Positions 52,210-62,027 of a stretch of 64,000 nucleotides of DNA are shown here, piece after piece. The DNA lies in assembly GCF_023276375.1 (NCBI RefSeq), contig NZ_JALLPK010000002.1:1-64000 (forward strand). Reading direction: 5' to 3'. The stretch's first letter is position 1, and each line of letters begins with the position of its first letter. The DNA comes from Halocatena marina (GTDB lineage: Archaea; Halobacteriota; Halobacteria; Halobacteriales; Haloarculaceae). The translations under genes were made by a program, and so were the position numbers. The notes under the pieces are model-generated. The model was not told where the DNA came from. It saw only the letters and a program-made list of their open reading frames with translations, and ran no database searches.

Positions 52210-52977
52210 CTAATACTCGAGATTTCCCCGAATGATGTTCGCGTATTCCTGAACAATAGGAGGGTATTCTTCGAAAAACACGTCATCATCGAGGCGGTTC
52301 GGCGGACCGTACAGCGCGATTCCGCCGAGAATGTTGTCCGTCTTGCTCGTGATCGGAACGCCAATACCTCGCATTCCCTCGAAACACTCCTCGTCGTCAA
52401 ACGCGTACCCGCGTCGGCGAATACGATCCATTTCATCGAGTAGTGGATCGAGCTCCGTTATCGTGTTCTCTGTTCTCGGATTGAGGCCGTGCTGTTCGAC
52501 GATGGTCCGGATCTCAAAATCGGATAACTGAGAGAGAATCGCTTTCCCGAACGCTGTCGTATTGAGTCGGGATTTGACGCCCGGATACGTTCGATTGACT
52601 TGGAGGCGCTTTACCTTATCTCCTTTTTTCATCGATAATAGGACTCCTAAATTGTCTTCTTTGATCATCAATCCGGCGAATTCGCCTGTTTGTTCGGCCA
52701 GTCGCCGAATCTCCGGCTCTGCAACGTTGAACATTCCGTAATTCCGTCGAACTTGGTTACCCATTTTAAGAAACGTCGAACTCACACAGTATCGCTTATC
52801 TGATCGCTTTCTAATATAATCGATCTTCTCAAGCGTGTTCATATATTCGTACATAGTACTGAGAGGCATATCGAATTCGTCAGCCATCTCGCTTACAGAT
52901 GCTGATTTCATCTCGATAAGTCTCTGAACAATCCGATTCGCCCGGCACAAAGATTTGAGGGGTTGCGTTGAAGCCAT
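52210..52977 (-). CDS. IclR-family transcriptional regulator (acetoin locus)
   Basis: The 255-residue protein has a winged helix-turn-helix (VSEMADEFDMPLSTMYEYM near residue 28) and an IclR effector domain (FGKAILSQLSDFEIRTIVEQ, then HGLNPRTENTITE and GMRGIGVPI). It lies 136 bases upstream of acoA on the same strand and probably controls that operon in response to acetoin or a related ketone. It is clearly different in sequence from the two other IclR proteins of the window. The effector is unknown. Confidence 0.9.
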   Translation of the reverse strand: MASTQPLKSLCRANRIVQRLIEMKSASVSEMADEFDMPLSTMYEYMNTLEKIDYIRKRSDKRYCVSSTFLKMGNQVRRNYGMFNVAEPEIRRLAEQTGEFAGLMIKEDNLGVLLSMKKGDKVKRLQVNRTYPGVKSRLNTTAFGKAILSQLSDFEIRTIVEQHGLNPRTENTITELDPLLDEMDRIRRRGYAFDDEECFEGMRGIGVPITSKTDNILGGIALYGPPNRLDDDVFFEEYPPIVQEYANIIRGNLEY

Positions 52978-53349
52978 GATGATATACTAGTAGTTGGACG
53001 TAATTATAGTTCCGGATATATCGGAGAAGGGAATATCTAAAACTAGTTCATTAGATTTGGGTAGCATCGAATCAGACTAGATTCGAAATAATCGGAGTGG
53101 TCTTAACATGTGAAAGTTCAACAGTGTTCGAATCGACACACCTCTATTTCTATCTCGGCAATATCGAACTCCGATCAAAAAATAGAGTCTACTGAATCCC
53201 AGTTGTCGGGAAGTCATGTCGTCGTTCGATAATCCATACTGCTCGGAAAGTCGCTGTTAATTAGTTTGATCCGCCGTCTGGTTCGGGCAGTGACCAGTTC
53301 TTCCCGATGACTATAAGTTATATGGTAGCATATATCACTGTGAAGGATC
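52978..53349. other. Spacer upstream of the second iclR gene
   Basis: About 370 AT-rich bases. TCCGGATATATCGGA (53011-53025), a near-perfect palindrome some 35 bases before the iclR start, is a candidate autoregulatory operator. TATA-like sequences near 53,318-53,335 probably serve the zinc-ribbon gene. No gene is seen. Confidence 0.4.
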
Positions 53350-53646
53350 ATGGTCGCTTTCGATCAACTCATCACCATTCTACTCGTCGCCTTCTTGAGT
53401 TACGCGTTTATCTTTGTTCTCCTGTACCGCTCTGTAACTAACGACGACGAAAAACCAGATGTTTCGTCGACCACGACCCCCCATCCTGACCCCGCTATCC
53501 TTCTAGAAAATAGTCCTCGAAAAAGCGGACCTCCTTCGACGATTGAGTGCTGGCACTGCGGGACGGAAAACGACCGTGAATATACTTATTGTAAAAACTG
53601 CATTACAGTACTTGCGAGCTATGAGATTCAGTCCTCTTCGATGTGA
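53350..53646 (+). CDS. Single-span membrane protein with C-terminal zinc ribbon
   Basis: The 98-residue protein has an N-terminal membrane helix (LITILLVAFLSYAFIFVLLY), an acidic and Pro-rich linker and a C-terminal zinc ribbon with two Cys pairs (CWHCG near residue 68, YCKNC near residue 81). The ribbon should lie in the cytoplasm. Proteins of this design are frequent in haloarchaea, with unknown function. There is no operon partner. Confidence 0.75.
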   Translation: MVAFDQLITILLVAFLSYAFIFVLLYRSVTNDDEKPDVSSTTTPHPDPAILLENSPRKSGPPSTIECWHCGTENDREYTYCKNCITVLASYEIQSSSM

Positions 53647-53867
53647 GATCACGTCAGTCGGTCTCTTTATTGTTCGCAGCCATTCTGAATTGGTGACGTT
53701 TTCGAGATTGATACTCACTTGCCGTGCTCTGTGTCTCTGTTGAACTCTTGGCGGAGTTCGTAACGGACACAGACGTGGTCGCCAATTCATTGTCCATTAT
53801 TCATTGTCCATTGTCGCTATCTCGTGACTATCCAGAACGTGTCAGTAGTTCCGATCTCGCTGGTCCA

Positions 53868-54059
53868 TCATTCGTAGAACACAAGACAGATCAAATCACC
53901 GAAGCTGGATTCACGAATGCCGGTCTCGCGTATTTGTGCCAATTCGTCGTTCAGCGTTCCACGATCTGTGATTGTATTTGTTGTCGCTGCAGTGAGACCA
54001 TGCATTTCAACGATCTCATCGACTCGTTTATAGGTAAATGTGCCATTATCGCTAACTGG
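53868..54059 (-). pseudogene. Fragment of an IclR-family effector domain
   Basis: On the minus strand one frame reads YKRVDEIVEMHGLTAATTNT then ITDRGTLNDELAQIRETGIR, the segment of IclR proteins that includes the HGLPxxTxNTIT motif, before losing similarity and ending at TGA (53868-53870). No DNA-binding domain is present and the frame has no start codon. It is a remnant of a fourth iclR gene. The rest of 53647-54653 is AT-rich and shows no gene. Confidence 0.6.
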
Positions 54060-54653
54060 TTATTGTACATGTACATTTAATCCAATAACATCAGATAGTC
54101 ATTATTCACAATGGATCTATCGGAAAACAGATCAACGATAATGAATATCGGTGTATTACAAAGGTAATATTGTAATCTCTCAGAAATCGAAACGGGAGGT
54201 GCGTTGTATATATGAGATACACGAACTCTAAATAACACTTCTAATCTGAATAATGAAACCTTGTTCACTACAGCAGAACAGCACGCTTTTTAGCATAACT
54301 CCACTCATTATATCGGGACGGTCATTACTCGTGATGCTTAGTTCGCTCCAACAACACGACGTGACAGCATGTTCGGAAAAGATCGTCTCGTCGGGTTGAA
54401 GTTGAGGCGATATCGTACGATGTTGGAGACGTTGGGGCAGAACGCTTTCGAATTGAGTGAGTGAACGAAATAGAATTCGTTCGTCAGACGATAACGGCAT
54501 TCACAACCGGAGAACTCAATTTTGATTTATTCAGATACCTACGTATACACTCGACTAATCCAGTCATCTCTCGTAGGTTTTACTTGGAGATGAAACACCA
54601 GTCTGGTATCGAAAGAAGAGAACCATTAAGTCCGATACGGAGGAAAGTCGATC

Positions 54654-55724
54654 ATGAGTGAGTTACGATCCAGCCTAGCGTTCGTGGGAACCTATACCAG
54701 CAACGAGAGCGAGGGAATCTACGGATACCGACTCAACAGTGAAGCTGGCGAATTCGAAGCACTGGGGACGACTATGGTCGGCGATAACCCGTCTTTTCTC
54801 ACGATTCATCCGAGTGGCGAGTTCCTGTACGCGGTCAACGAAACCGACCCGGGAAACGTAGCGGCCTGTGAAGTTGACCAACGCACTGGCGAACTATCGA
54901 CACTCAACCGTCGCCCAAGCGGCGCGTCCGGACCATGCCACTGCAGTGTGGATGCCACTGGCCAGTTCCTATTGGTAGCTCACTACGGCGGTGGCAGTAT
55001 CTCCATGCTCCCAATCGAGGACGATGGTCATCTCGGCAATCCTACAGAACTTATCGAACACGATGGCACACATATCGATTCCAGCGATCCGCCCACTCCG
55101 CGTCCGCACGCCGCCATACCTGGTCCTGACAATCGTTTCGTATACGTTCCAGATCTCGGATTAGACGAAGTCGTCGTCTACAAACTTGATCTCGAACGAG
55201 GGCGGTTGAGTCGCGCTTCAGCTGTGCAAATGAGCGCTGGGACCGGTCCTCGTCATCTCGTCTTCCACCCCAACAACCAAGTGGGATACGTAATCAACGA
55301 ACCAGATTCGTCGCTCACCATATTAGATCGGGACACACGGACCGGCGAACTCAATTTCGTCGAGAGTCTTCGGACGACTCCGTCTACCTTCGATGGAGAG
55401 AATCACTCCGCTGATGTTCACGTTCACCCCTCCGGTCGGTGGGCGTATGGCTCAAATCGGGGTCACGACAGCATCGCCGTGTTTGACATTAAAGACGAGA
55501 ATGGTCGTCTCGAACCGATGGGGTACGTCTCAACCGGAGGCAAGTATCCCCGGAACATTGCCATTGACCCGACCGGAAGGTTCCTTGTCGCCGAAAATCG
55601 ACACACCGACGATCTCGTTCTCTTCCAAATAACCGACGAAGGTCATCTCAAAGCGACTGGCGAGAAAACTTTGGTTCCCGATCCCAGTTGCATGCAGTTC
55701 TTAGCCGATTCGTCGCCCGAGTGA
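54654..55724 (+). CDS. Lactonase-family beta-propeller protein (6-phosphogluconolactonase type)
   Basis: The 356-residue protein has the repeated blades of the Pgl/YbhE lactonase family, with signature runs such as NPSFLTIHPSGEFLYAVNET near residue 44, HCSVDATGQFLLVAHYGGGS near residue 92 and GTGPRHLVFHPNNQVGYVIN near residue 198. Known members hydrolyse 6-phosphogluconolactone or other sugar lactones. No signal peptide is seen, so it is probably cytoplasmic. It stands alone and GGAGG lies ten bases before the ATG. Confidence 0.9.
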   Translation: MSELRSSLAFVGTYTSNESEGIYGYRLNSEAGEFEALGTTMVGDNPSFLTIHPSGEFLYAVNETDPGNVAACEVDQRTGELSTLNRRPSGASGPCHCSVDATGQFLLVAHYGGGSISMLPIEDDGHLGNPTELIEHDGTHIDSSDPPTPRPHAAIPGPDNRFVYVPDLGLDEVVVYKLDLERGRLSRASAVQMSAGTGPRHLVFHPNNQVGYVINEPDSSLTILDRDTRTGELNFVESLRTTPSTFDGENHSADVHVHPSGRWAYGSNRGHDSIAVFDIKDENGRLEPMGYVSTGGKYPRNIAIDPTGRFLVAENRHTDDLVLFQITDEGHLKATGEKTLVPDPSCMQFLADSSPE

Positions 55725-56196
55725 ATAACTACCAGATCACGCAGTCAAAGTCCTTATCGGCGGTCACTGAGCCGCGGTATTTTGTCTTTACACAGGAAGA
55801 TTGACGGTATCTCACCGTTTCTTTTACTGCATGAGGGAACTTGTTTGTCGTCAGCTTTTCTACGCTTGTCTACTATGAGTTGCTCGTACATCTCCGCTGT
55901 GAATGGTTCTCGCTCGTCGACGAGCAGGAGTAACCGTAGCTACGGTACTTCAGCGGTATTGACGACGCGGGTAAATCCCTGCTGTCAAATCACTCATCCG
56001 ATGTTCTCAGTCAACTCAGTTGATCGAACCGCTTCGTCAGCTCCTAAACGTTCGAGATGGGAATATACCTCGTCTGCGAGTTCTTGATGGCATGTTGATA
56101 TTTCCATAGAACTACGAAAGATCTCTCACAATTTCTCGCCGATCGAGACCACACTTCCAAATAATGAAGAGATTGGCCCTCCAAATACTACTCGGG
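55725..56196. other. Spacer between lactonase and universal stress protein
   Basis: About 470 bases. On the minus strand a 37-codon frame (55994-56107, EVYSHLERLGADEAVRS) and a longer start-less frame near 55,745-55,935 (EPFTAEMYEQLIVDKRRKAD) have protein-like patches and may be pieces of a decayed small DNA-binding protein. Neither can be called a gene. Confidence 0.3.
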
Positions 56197-57093
56197 ATGT
56201 ATGACAGCATTGTGATTGCTGTGGATGGGAGTGACGAGGCGAGACGAGCAGCACAATATGGTCTCCGACTCGCTCAGGTCTTTGACGCGACCGTTGATGT
56301 TCTCTCTGTTGTCGAACGAAAGGCACTCTGGCTCACAGAAACACCTGACGAGAAAACTCAACTGCGAGAGCAAGGGGAGAATGCCCTCACAGAAGTTGGG
56401 GAGATCGCATCGGAACTCGGGTATCCTATTAGCACAGAACTGACCGAAGGCAAACCCACTGTCCAAATTAGTGAATATGCGGATGAGCAGGACTCTGACT
56501 TGATTGTCCTCGGAAGACAGGGATTGACCGGGCTCGGTCGCCGTCTCTTGGGAGGCGTTACCGAACAGGTCCTCTCTCGAAGTGACGTCCCCGTGCTCGT
56601 TGTCCCGGACATAGACCACAAAGGTAAAACGGAAATTGACTATTCCCGAGTTCTCATCACGACGGACGGGAGCAAAAACGCCGAAGTGGCGATCCCCCAT
56701 GGAATAGAAATCACTCGGCGCTATGATTCGAACGTTCACGTTTTGAACGTCGTGGATCTTCAGGCTGCAGGAGGCGTATTTAATGCGGGGGGACTCGAAA
56801 AGGAGTTCATCGAACGGCTCGACGCAAGAGGGCAAGAAGCCGTCGACAGTGTTGCAGACAAAATCGAGGAATCCGACTCAGATCTAACCGTGAAGACTGC
56901 CGTCAAGCAGATGGCGTCATTTGAGAGAACCGCTGCCGGTGTCTGTGAGTACGTTGAGGAGAACAAGATTGATTTTATCATAATGGGTTCTCACGGCAGG
57001 TCGAATCTTGAGCGTCAACTTCTCGGAAGTGTTGCTTCTACTGTGCTTCGCACCGTTGATGTCCCAGTACTTGTAATAAAGCGAACTGGTTAA
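56197..57093 (+). CDS. Tandem universal stress protein (two UspA domains)
   Basis: From ATG 56197 (MYDSIVIAVDGSD) the protein has 298 residues and two UspA domains. The nucleotide-binding G-x2-G-x9-G-type motif occurs twice: GRQGLTGLGRRLLGG near residue 105 and GSHGRSNLERQLLGS near residue 264. Such tandem proteins are common in haloarchaea and bind ATP or signal stress; the exact role is not known. The 11 codons upstream in frame are hydrophobic but lack a promoter-compatible position, so the later ATG was preferred. Confidence 0.9.
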   Translation: MYDSIVIAVDGSDEARRAAQYGLRLAQVFDATVDVLSVVERKALWLTETPDEKTQLREQGENALTEVGEIASELGYPISTELTEGKPTVQISEYADEQDSDLIVLGRQGLTGLGRRLLGGVTEQVLSRSDVPVLVVPDIDHKGKTEIDYSRVLITTDGSKNAEVAIPHGIEITRRYDSNVHVLNVVDLQAAGGVFNAGGLEKEFIERLDARGQEAVDSVADKIEESDSDLTVKTAVKQMASFERTAAGVCEYVEENKIDFIIMGSHGRSNLERQLLGSVASTVLRTVDVPVLVIKRTG

Positions 57094-58646
57094 CTCCAAT
57101 ACGAAAATATTATTTGTGATTTTCAGTAGGAAGGAATAATGTGGGTCACTTCGTTGCTCATTCTCGATGTATGCAATCGTCAGATCCATCGTTATCGCTA
57201 CTTACTCTTGGTGCGAAGCTGCTGATTTCAACAAGCCAATTCCGGTGGAAGTGTTTTCCCGTACTGGAGGTCAAACCCTAATTGTAATGAATGATGAGAT
57301 ATCGATTGTGACGTCCGAACAAGCTACTAAATCGCTCAATGTATCAGAACGATCCTCATCTATATTCAACTGATAGTGCCATTACTTTTGATTAACTTTG
57401 AGATTCGTCCCGTCATCTATTCGCACAGTGTTAATCCACTATTAGTGAAAAGTTAATTATTTATGATTATTGTGAGTAGAGAGAGTTACGGACGAACAAC
57501 TGTAATTCGTAGTGATCGTTGTCGCTCGTAGTCATACCGAATTGTATTGATATTCACAGAACCGTGCAGCTGGTTATGAAGGGAATTGTCGATCAGTTTG
57601 TAGTCGAGACTGGCTTTTGATCATGGGATCTAGATCGAACCGGTAACATCTGAATCTACGCTGAATGTAACCATGACGAATCGGATATTCCTTCATGGCG
57701 CTTTTCATCTTCAAACGCAAGCACTCGTTCACGGACAATATCGAGTTCTGTGTGTTGTTCTTCAGCGACAGTGAGGGTGTGTTCAGTCATAGATGAGAGT
57801 TCTATTCGTGATTCGAGCACGCGGGGGAGTGAAATAGAAGGAGATTACTGAAACAAAAGCTGTCCAGATCCGTACTGCAAGAGTATGAGGCTGGTAATTG
57901 GACAGCAGAGAAAGCGCATGGCACTGAGTAAATCCTACGCCAAAGCGTACCAATATGGGACCAAGCCCGACTGTTATGCGGTTCACGAAAAGAAGGAATT
58001 CGCTATGATTAGACAATCTGGACGATGTAATCACTGCAAATTGATGGTGTATATTACTTTCTCTGATGTAACAATCGTACTCGTTAAAATAGATAAGATA
58101 CTCTCGTAAGTGTCACTGACTAGCTAATAATCCCACCATAGTGGATACCACTATTTGTATTACAGATTCCGTTTTGAGAAATGCAGTAAGTGAGTCTTAA
58201 TCACCCGTTCCCACCGAAATAGATATTGGGTTGTTCCTAGTGGATAGAGTTGATTGATATTCGTGCATTTCACAGAACTCAATAGTGAGTTGAGATCATT
58301 TACAGACAATGGGCTATCGAACTAGTGGATCATTACAATAGTACGGACGTAATGGTGGTCTTGGTTGTTTGTTGAAATATCGTTGTAGACGTTTCAAAGA
58401 CCAAGAGCTGTATCTGTCCCTGTATACGGGACACATCAAATCTGTCCTACTAACACTCTGTGGTGGAAAATATGACTTTATCTTGGATATAAACACACGA
58501 AGGGTTGGATAGAGTGCTAAATAATAGAGTATCTAAGAATATTTTCTCTATAATATATTGGTCGATCTATTCAAATCTGAGGGGTTCCAATTTCTGTCCC
58601 ATATAGAAGAACAACTCTTAAGATACATCGATCTAATACTTCCTTA
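57094..58646. other. Long AT-rich spacer
   Basis: About 1.55 kb with stops in all frames. Apart from a possible 44-codon gene on the minus strand (annotated separately) no gene is supported. The part from 58,100 to 58,640 is strongly AT-rich, and a TATA-like stretch near 58,548 probably serves the iclR gene. Confidence 0.4.
57656..57790 (-). CDS. Possible small antitoxin-like protein or remnant
   Basis: A 44-codon minus-strand frame starts at ATG 57790 with TEHTLTVAEEQHTELDIVRE and continues RVLAFEDEKRHEGISDSSW. The beginning resembles short haloarchaeal antitoxin-type proteins (HTLTV then a hydrophobic helix), but the C-terminal part seems cut short and no toxin gene is adjacent. It may be a fragment. 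Confidence 0.35.
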   Translation of the reverse strand: MTEHTLTVAEEQHTELDIVRERVLAFEDEKRHEGISDSSWLHSA

Positions 58647-59408
58647 ATGACATCGGAAAATTCAAACACGCTCAATTCGGTAGAAGCGGCCTGCGATGTA
58701 TTGGATGGACTTCAAGAACTCGGTGGTGCAGGTGTGACTGAATTAGCAAAGGAGGTTAATTATTCGAAAAGTACAGTTCACAGACAACTTTCAACGTTGT
58801 TTGAGAAAGAGTATGTGGTGAAAGACGATGGCGTCTACCGATTAAGTCTACGGTATCTCGATATGGCGGCACATGTCCGCAGTGAAATAGAGAACTATGA
58901 CGTCATCAAAAAAGAGGTGGACAATCTCGCAGAAGAAACAGGTGAAGTAGCTCAATTCGCTACAGAAGAACACGGTAGAGTGGTATATTTATACAAATCT
59001 AAAGGGAAAAGTGGAGTTGAAACTTCTTCAAATGTTGGCACGCGTGAATTTCTACACTCGACGTCACTTGGTAAATCAATACTCGCTCAGATGCCCCGTG
59101 ATCAAGTTGAATATGTAATAGACCGACATGGTATGCCAACAAAGACGAATAATACAGTAACTGAGTACGAAGAGCTAGTCGATGAGCTTGAAGAAATAGA
59201 AGAACGTGGGTACGCGCTCGATAACGAAGAAAATGTAACGGGGCTTCGATGTGTAGCCGCTCCAGTACTTGATGGAGATATAATTCTGGGCTCGGTAAGT
59301 GTATCGGGCCCATCACGACGAGTCAAAGGAGACCGCTTCAGAGATGATCTTCCGGAAGCTGTGATTCGAACGGCGAATATCATTCAACTCAATTCTAAAT
59401 TTTCATAG
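58647..59408 (+). CDS. IclR-family transcriptional regulator (peptide importer locus)
   Basis: The 253-residue protein has a winged helix-turn-helix (VTELAKEVNYSKSTVHRQL near residue 30) and the IclR effector domain (LGKSILAQMPRDQVEYVIDR, HGMPTKTNNTVTE, GLRCVAAPV). It resembles the regulator at 9.3 kb more than the one at 52 kb. It converges with the dpp permease genes, about 165 bases away, so control of that importer is plausible. Its codon use is AT-richer than that of the regulators to the left, in line with its surroundings. Confidence 0.9.
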   Translation: MTSENSNTLNSVEAACDVLDGLQELGGAGVTELAKEVNYSKSTVHRQLSTLFEKEYVVKDDGVYRLSLRYLDMAAHVRSEIENYDVIKKEVDNLAEETGEVAQFATEEHGRVVYLYKSKGKSGVETSSNVGTREFLHSTSLGKSILAQMPRDQVEYVIDRHGMPTKTNNTVTEYEELVDELEEIEERGYALDNEENVTGLRCVAAPVLDGDIILGSVSVSGPSRRVKGDRFRDDLPEAVIRTANIIQLNSKFS

Positions 59409-59574
59409 TACGTCTGTCTCACATAGAGGAACAAAAATAGTATGATGAGTGTGAATGGGCCTGCTAATATATTAGATTATGAATGATTTTGCATACAAGT
59501 TTCCGATGTAACGACGTATGCTGCAAAAGAACTCAGAGAGCTTCACGGACGAAATCTCGTTGCAAAATGTGGCC

Positions 59575-60585
59575 TTAGCTTTTGTGCTCAGACTTGTGCT
59601 TTGCTCTAATACGAGGATTGACGACCCGGTCGAGGCCCTGTATGAGCATAATCATCGCCCACGAAAGGAATACCACGGCTAAAATTGGGAACAGTAGCGC
59701 GTGGAACTGCGATGGGGTCTCTGCTGCACCAGCTCGATAAGCAAAGTTCATCAGAACACCCCAGTTGGTTCCTTCAAAAGGAAGTATTCCGAGGAAATAC
59801 AGTGCAACCGAGCTGAAGATGACTTGACGGGAAGTAGAGACAAATCCGACCAAGATGTATGGCAGCAGCTGCGGCGTGATATCCCGAAGCAAGATGCCTG
59901 ATGTACTGACACCCATGAAACGAGAAGCTTCCACATACGATTCTTCTCGAATAGTAAGTACCTGTGACCGGATTCCACGTGCTTGTCCTGCCCAGGAGTT
60001 AATGGAAATAAGAATACCGACAACAACTGGGTTTGTAGGCTCGAAAATAGCTGAGACAACGATGATCAACGGTAACCCTGGGATAGTCATCGCAACGTCA
60101 GTAAACATCATTAATATCTCATCAACAATTCCGAGCTTGTATCCGGAGACAATACCAATCGTAGCGCCCACAAGCGTGGCAAAGATTCCTCCTGCTAAAA
60201 TCATCAGATACATCGTCGGCGCCGAGCTAATAATTGCCGACAACACACTCTGGCCATACTGGTTTGTCCCTAATGGTGCACTCCAGATCTGGAAAGGCGG
60301 AATCCATTCCTGTGCATACATATTTGGCTCGTCAATCACGGCGACACCCACTGTTCCCATAAGTGCATATATGGACAGTACGATGAGACTGACGCGAGTA
60401 CGTAAATCAGACCATGCTACCTTTCCAACCGCGTACAATTCCTCATACCACTCACGTAGTCTATTACGGGTTACGTTGTCATCTCCAGGTCTTTCATTCT
60501 CAAATGACGAGAGTGGGAATTCTTTAGTTCCACCGTCTGATACTGCGATCTTGTCGCTTTGGCTTTTTTGTTCAGAAGGCTTCAT
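59575..60585 (-). CDS. dppC: Dipeptide/oligopeptide ABC transporter permease (DppC-like)
   Basis: With ATG 60585, preceded by a strong GGAGGTG (60592-60598), the protein has 336 residues. It has a long cytoplasmic N-terminus, about six helices and the BPD_transp_1 loop (INSWAGQARGIRSQVLTIRE), followed by EASRFMGVSTSGILLRDITP. With DppB it makes the channel. The frame upstream of 60585 overlaps dppB and was excluded. The start overlaps the end of dppB by 14 bases. Confidence 0.9.
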   Translation of the reverse strand: MKPSEQKSQSDKIAVSDGGTKEFPLSSFENERPGDDNVTRNRLREWYEELYAVGKVAWSDLRTRVSLIVLSIYALMGTVGVAVIDEPNMYAQEWIPPFQIWSAPLGTNQYGQSVLSAIISSAPTMYLMILAGGIFATLVGATIGIVSGYKLGIVDEILMMFTDVAMTIPGLPLIIVVSAIFEPTNPVVVGILISINSWAGQARGIRSQVLTIREESYVEASRFMGVSTSGILLRDITPQLLPYILVGFVSTSRQVIFSSVALYFLGILPFEGTNWGVLMNFAYRAGAAETPSQFHALLFPILAVVFLSWAMIMLIQGLDRVVNPRIRAKHKSEHKS

Positions 60586-61582
60586 GGTTACCACCTCCTG
60601 AACTGGCACGCGGATCAATGATGCTGTAAGTGAAATCAGCAATCGTGATAGCGATAATGACCGCGAGAGTAATTATTAGAAATCCGCCCATCATAAGTGG
60701 GTAGTCTCTGGCGTTGATTGAGCGGAAGAAGTAAAATCCGACACCTGGATATCGGAAAATCTGCTCAAGGATAATCGATCCTCCAAGAATGAAACCAATT
60801 TGAATCATCACATTTGTATAAATTGGTAGTACTGCATTGCGAGCTACATATTGGAGTTGGATTCTATTTGATGGGAGACCACGTAGTCGTGCGACACGAA
60901 TATAATCTTCTCCCAAAACACGGATACTATTTCCTCGCATTCCGAGTGCCCTTCCACCAAACGCAGTGAGCACCACTGAAAGAATCGGTAACGCGGCGTG
61001 CCAAAGAACATCAAGGATGTATTCTACGGTGAATCCTGGTTCTATACCCATGGTTGTTCGATCGCCAGACGGGAACAGACCCAAAGTATGGGCAAAGATA
61101 ACAAGAAGAAAGATACCTGCAATATAGTATGGGACCGAATTCATGGTAACTGATACAGTGCTCAGGATGTAATCTATTTTCGTTCCTTCATAGTAGGCTA
61201 AAAACGCTCCAAGTGTTATCGAAATGAATAGGCTAATTAACAATGCAACACCCATAACAAAGAGAGTCCATGGTATTGCTTCAGCATATATCTCTGCGAC
61301 TGGCCGATTATAGTAGACTGATGTACCAAGATCCAGATGTAGAAGGCCATCAAGGTAATTAATATATTGCTCTGAGAGTGGTCGATCAGGCCTCAATGAG
61401 ATATATTGCTCTACCATTCGATTGATTTCGTCAGGAGTAGCGGCAGGATTTTGTTTTCTGATTTGTGCCTTCACAAAGTCAGCAGGCCCCCCTGGCATCA
61501 GACGAACGAGCACGAATGAGAGAGTAACAACGATATACACCGTCAGCCCCGATCGAAGGACACGCTTTGCATAATAATTCAT
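60572..61582 (-). CDS. dppB: Dipeptide/oligopeptide ABC transporter permease (DppB-like)
   Basis: The 336-residue protein has the DppB pattern: an N-terminal membrane helix (TVYIVVTLSFVLVRLMPGGP), a long external segment with SEQYINYLDGLLHLDLGTSV, then five helices with GLPSNRIQLQYVARNAVLP as the coupling loop and RYPGVGFYFFRSINARDYP near the end. It leads the minus-strand dppBC pair. TATA (61611-61620) and AAGGAG precede the ATG. Peptides or nickel chelates are common family substrates. Confidence 0.92.
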   Translation of the reverse strand: MNYYAKRVLRSGLTVYIVVTLSFVLVRLMPGGPADFVKAQIRKQNPAATPDEINRMVEQYISLRPDRPLSEQYINYLDGLLHLDLGTSVYYNRPVAEIYAEAIPWTLFVMGVALLISLFISITLGAFLAYYEGTKIDYILSTVSVTMNSVPYYIAGIFLLVIFAHTLGLFPSGDRTTMGIEPGFTVEYILDVLWHAALPILSVVLTAFGGRALGMRGNSIRVLGEDYIRVARLRGLPSNRIQLQYVARNAVLPIYTNVMIQIGFILGGSIILEQIFRYPGVGFYFFRSINARDYPLMMGGFLIITLAVIIAITIADFTYSIIDPRASSGGGNHEAF

Positions 61583-62027
61583 CTCTTTTTCTCCTTAGCT
61601 CTTAAATTCAGTTTTATAACCATATGTATCATATTCCTTACTTGTTTCTATTTTTTGATCGAGTGATGCTTACACGACTCAATCTTGTGTCCTAGTATAT
61701 ATATGTTTATGTAGTCGAGGAGGGTCGAATCATAATAAAAAACAAACACGAATTGGATGGAAATACAGTCGGCATTAATCGTAGTCTAATCAACGCTACT
61801 CGGTCTGTATCTGGAAATACAATTGATATAGTCTTACAGCGTAGAACGTCCAGAAATGGACATTCACAATAACAGTGAGGGGAAATATTCAAATAATAGT
61901 TTCACTATACGTTAAAGCATAGGATGGATTGCGATGATCTGGTAGAAGTGGCTCTGAACAGACTGCACGAATCTCAAAATGAGGAGCCACACCACCAGTC
62001 TTCGAATAACTAGTCTTTAGGCAAACA
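61583..62027. promoter_or_regulatory. Divergent control region between dppBC and the fused ATPase
   Basis: This 445-base, AT-rich spacer carries promoters in both directions. Toward dppB the minus strand reads GTTATAAAAC (61611-61620), a good TATA box about 30 bases before the ATG, followed by an AAGGAG ribosome site. Toward the ATPase gene no clear TATA box stands out. No gene, and no substrate-binding protein gene, lies here; the latter would have to be beyond the right edge or elsewhere. Confidence 0.5.

Noticed and set aside
53724..54080. Plus-strand 118-codon frame
   Set aside because: It is antisense to the IclR remnant, whose motif is recognisable, and is rich in Cys, which is unusual for haloarchaeal proteins.
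57885..58109. Plus-strand 74-codon frame with CNHC
   Set aside because: The Cys pair is isolated and the frame has no recognisable fold or good start; it was treated as chance in the AT-rich spacer.
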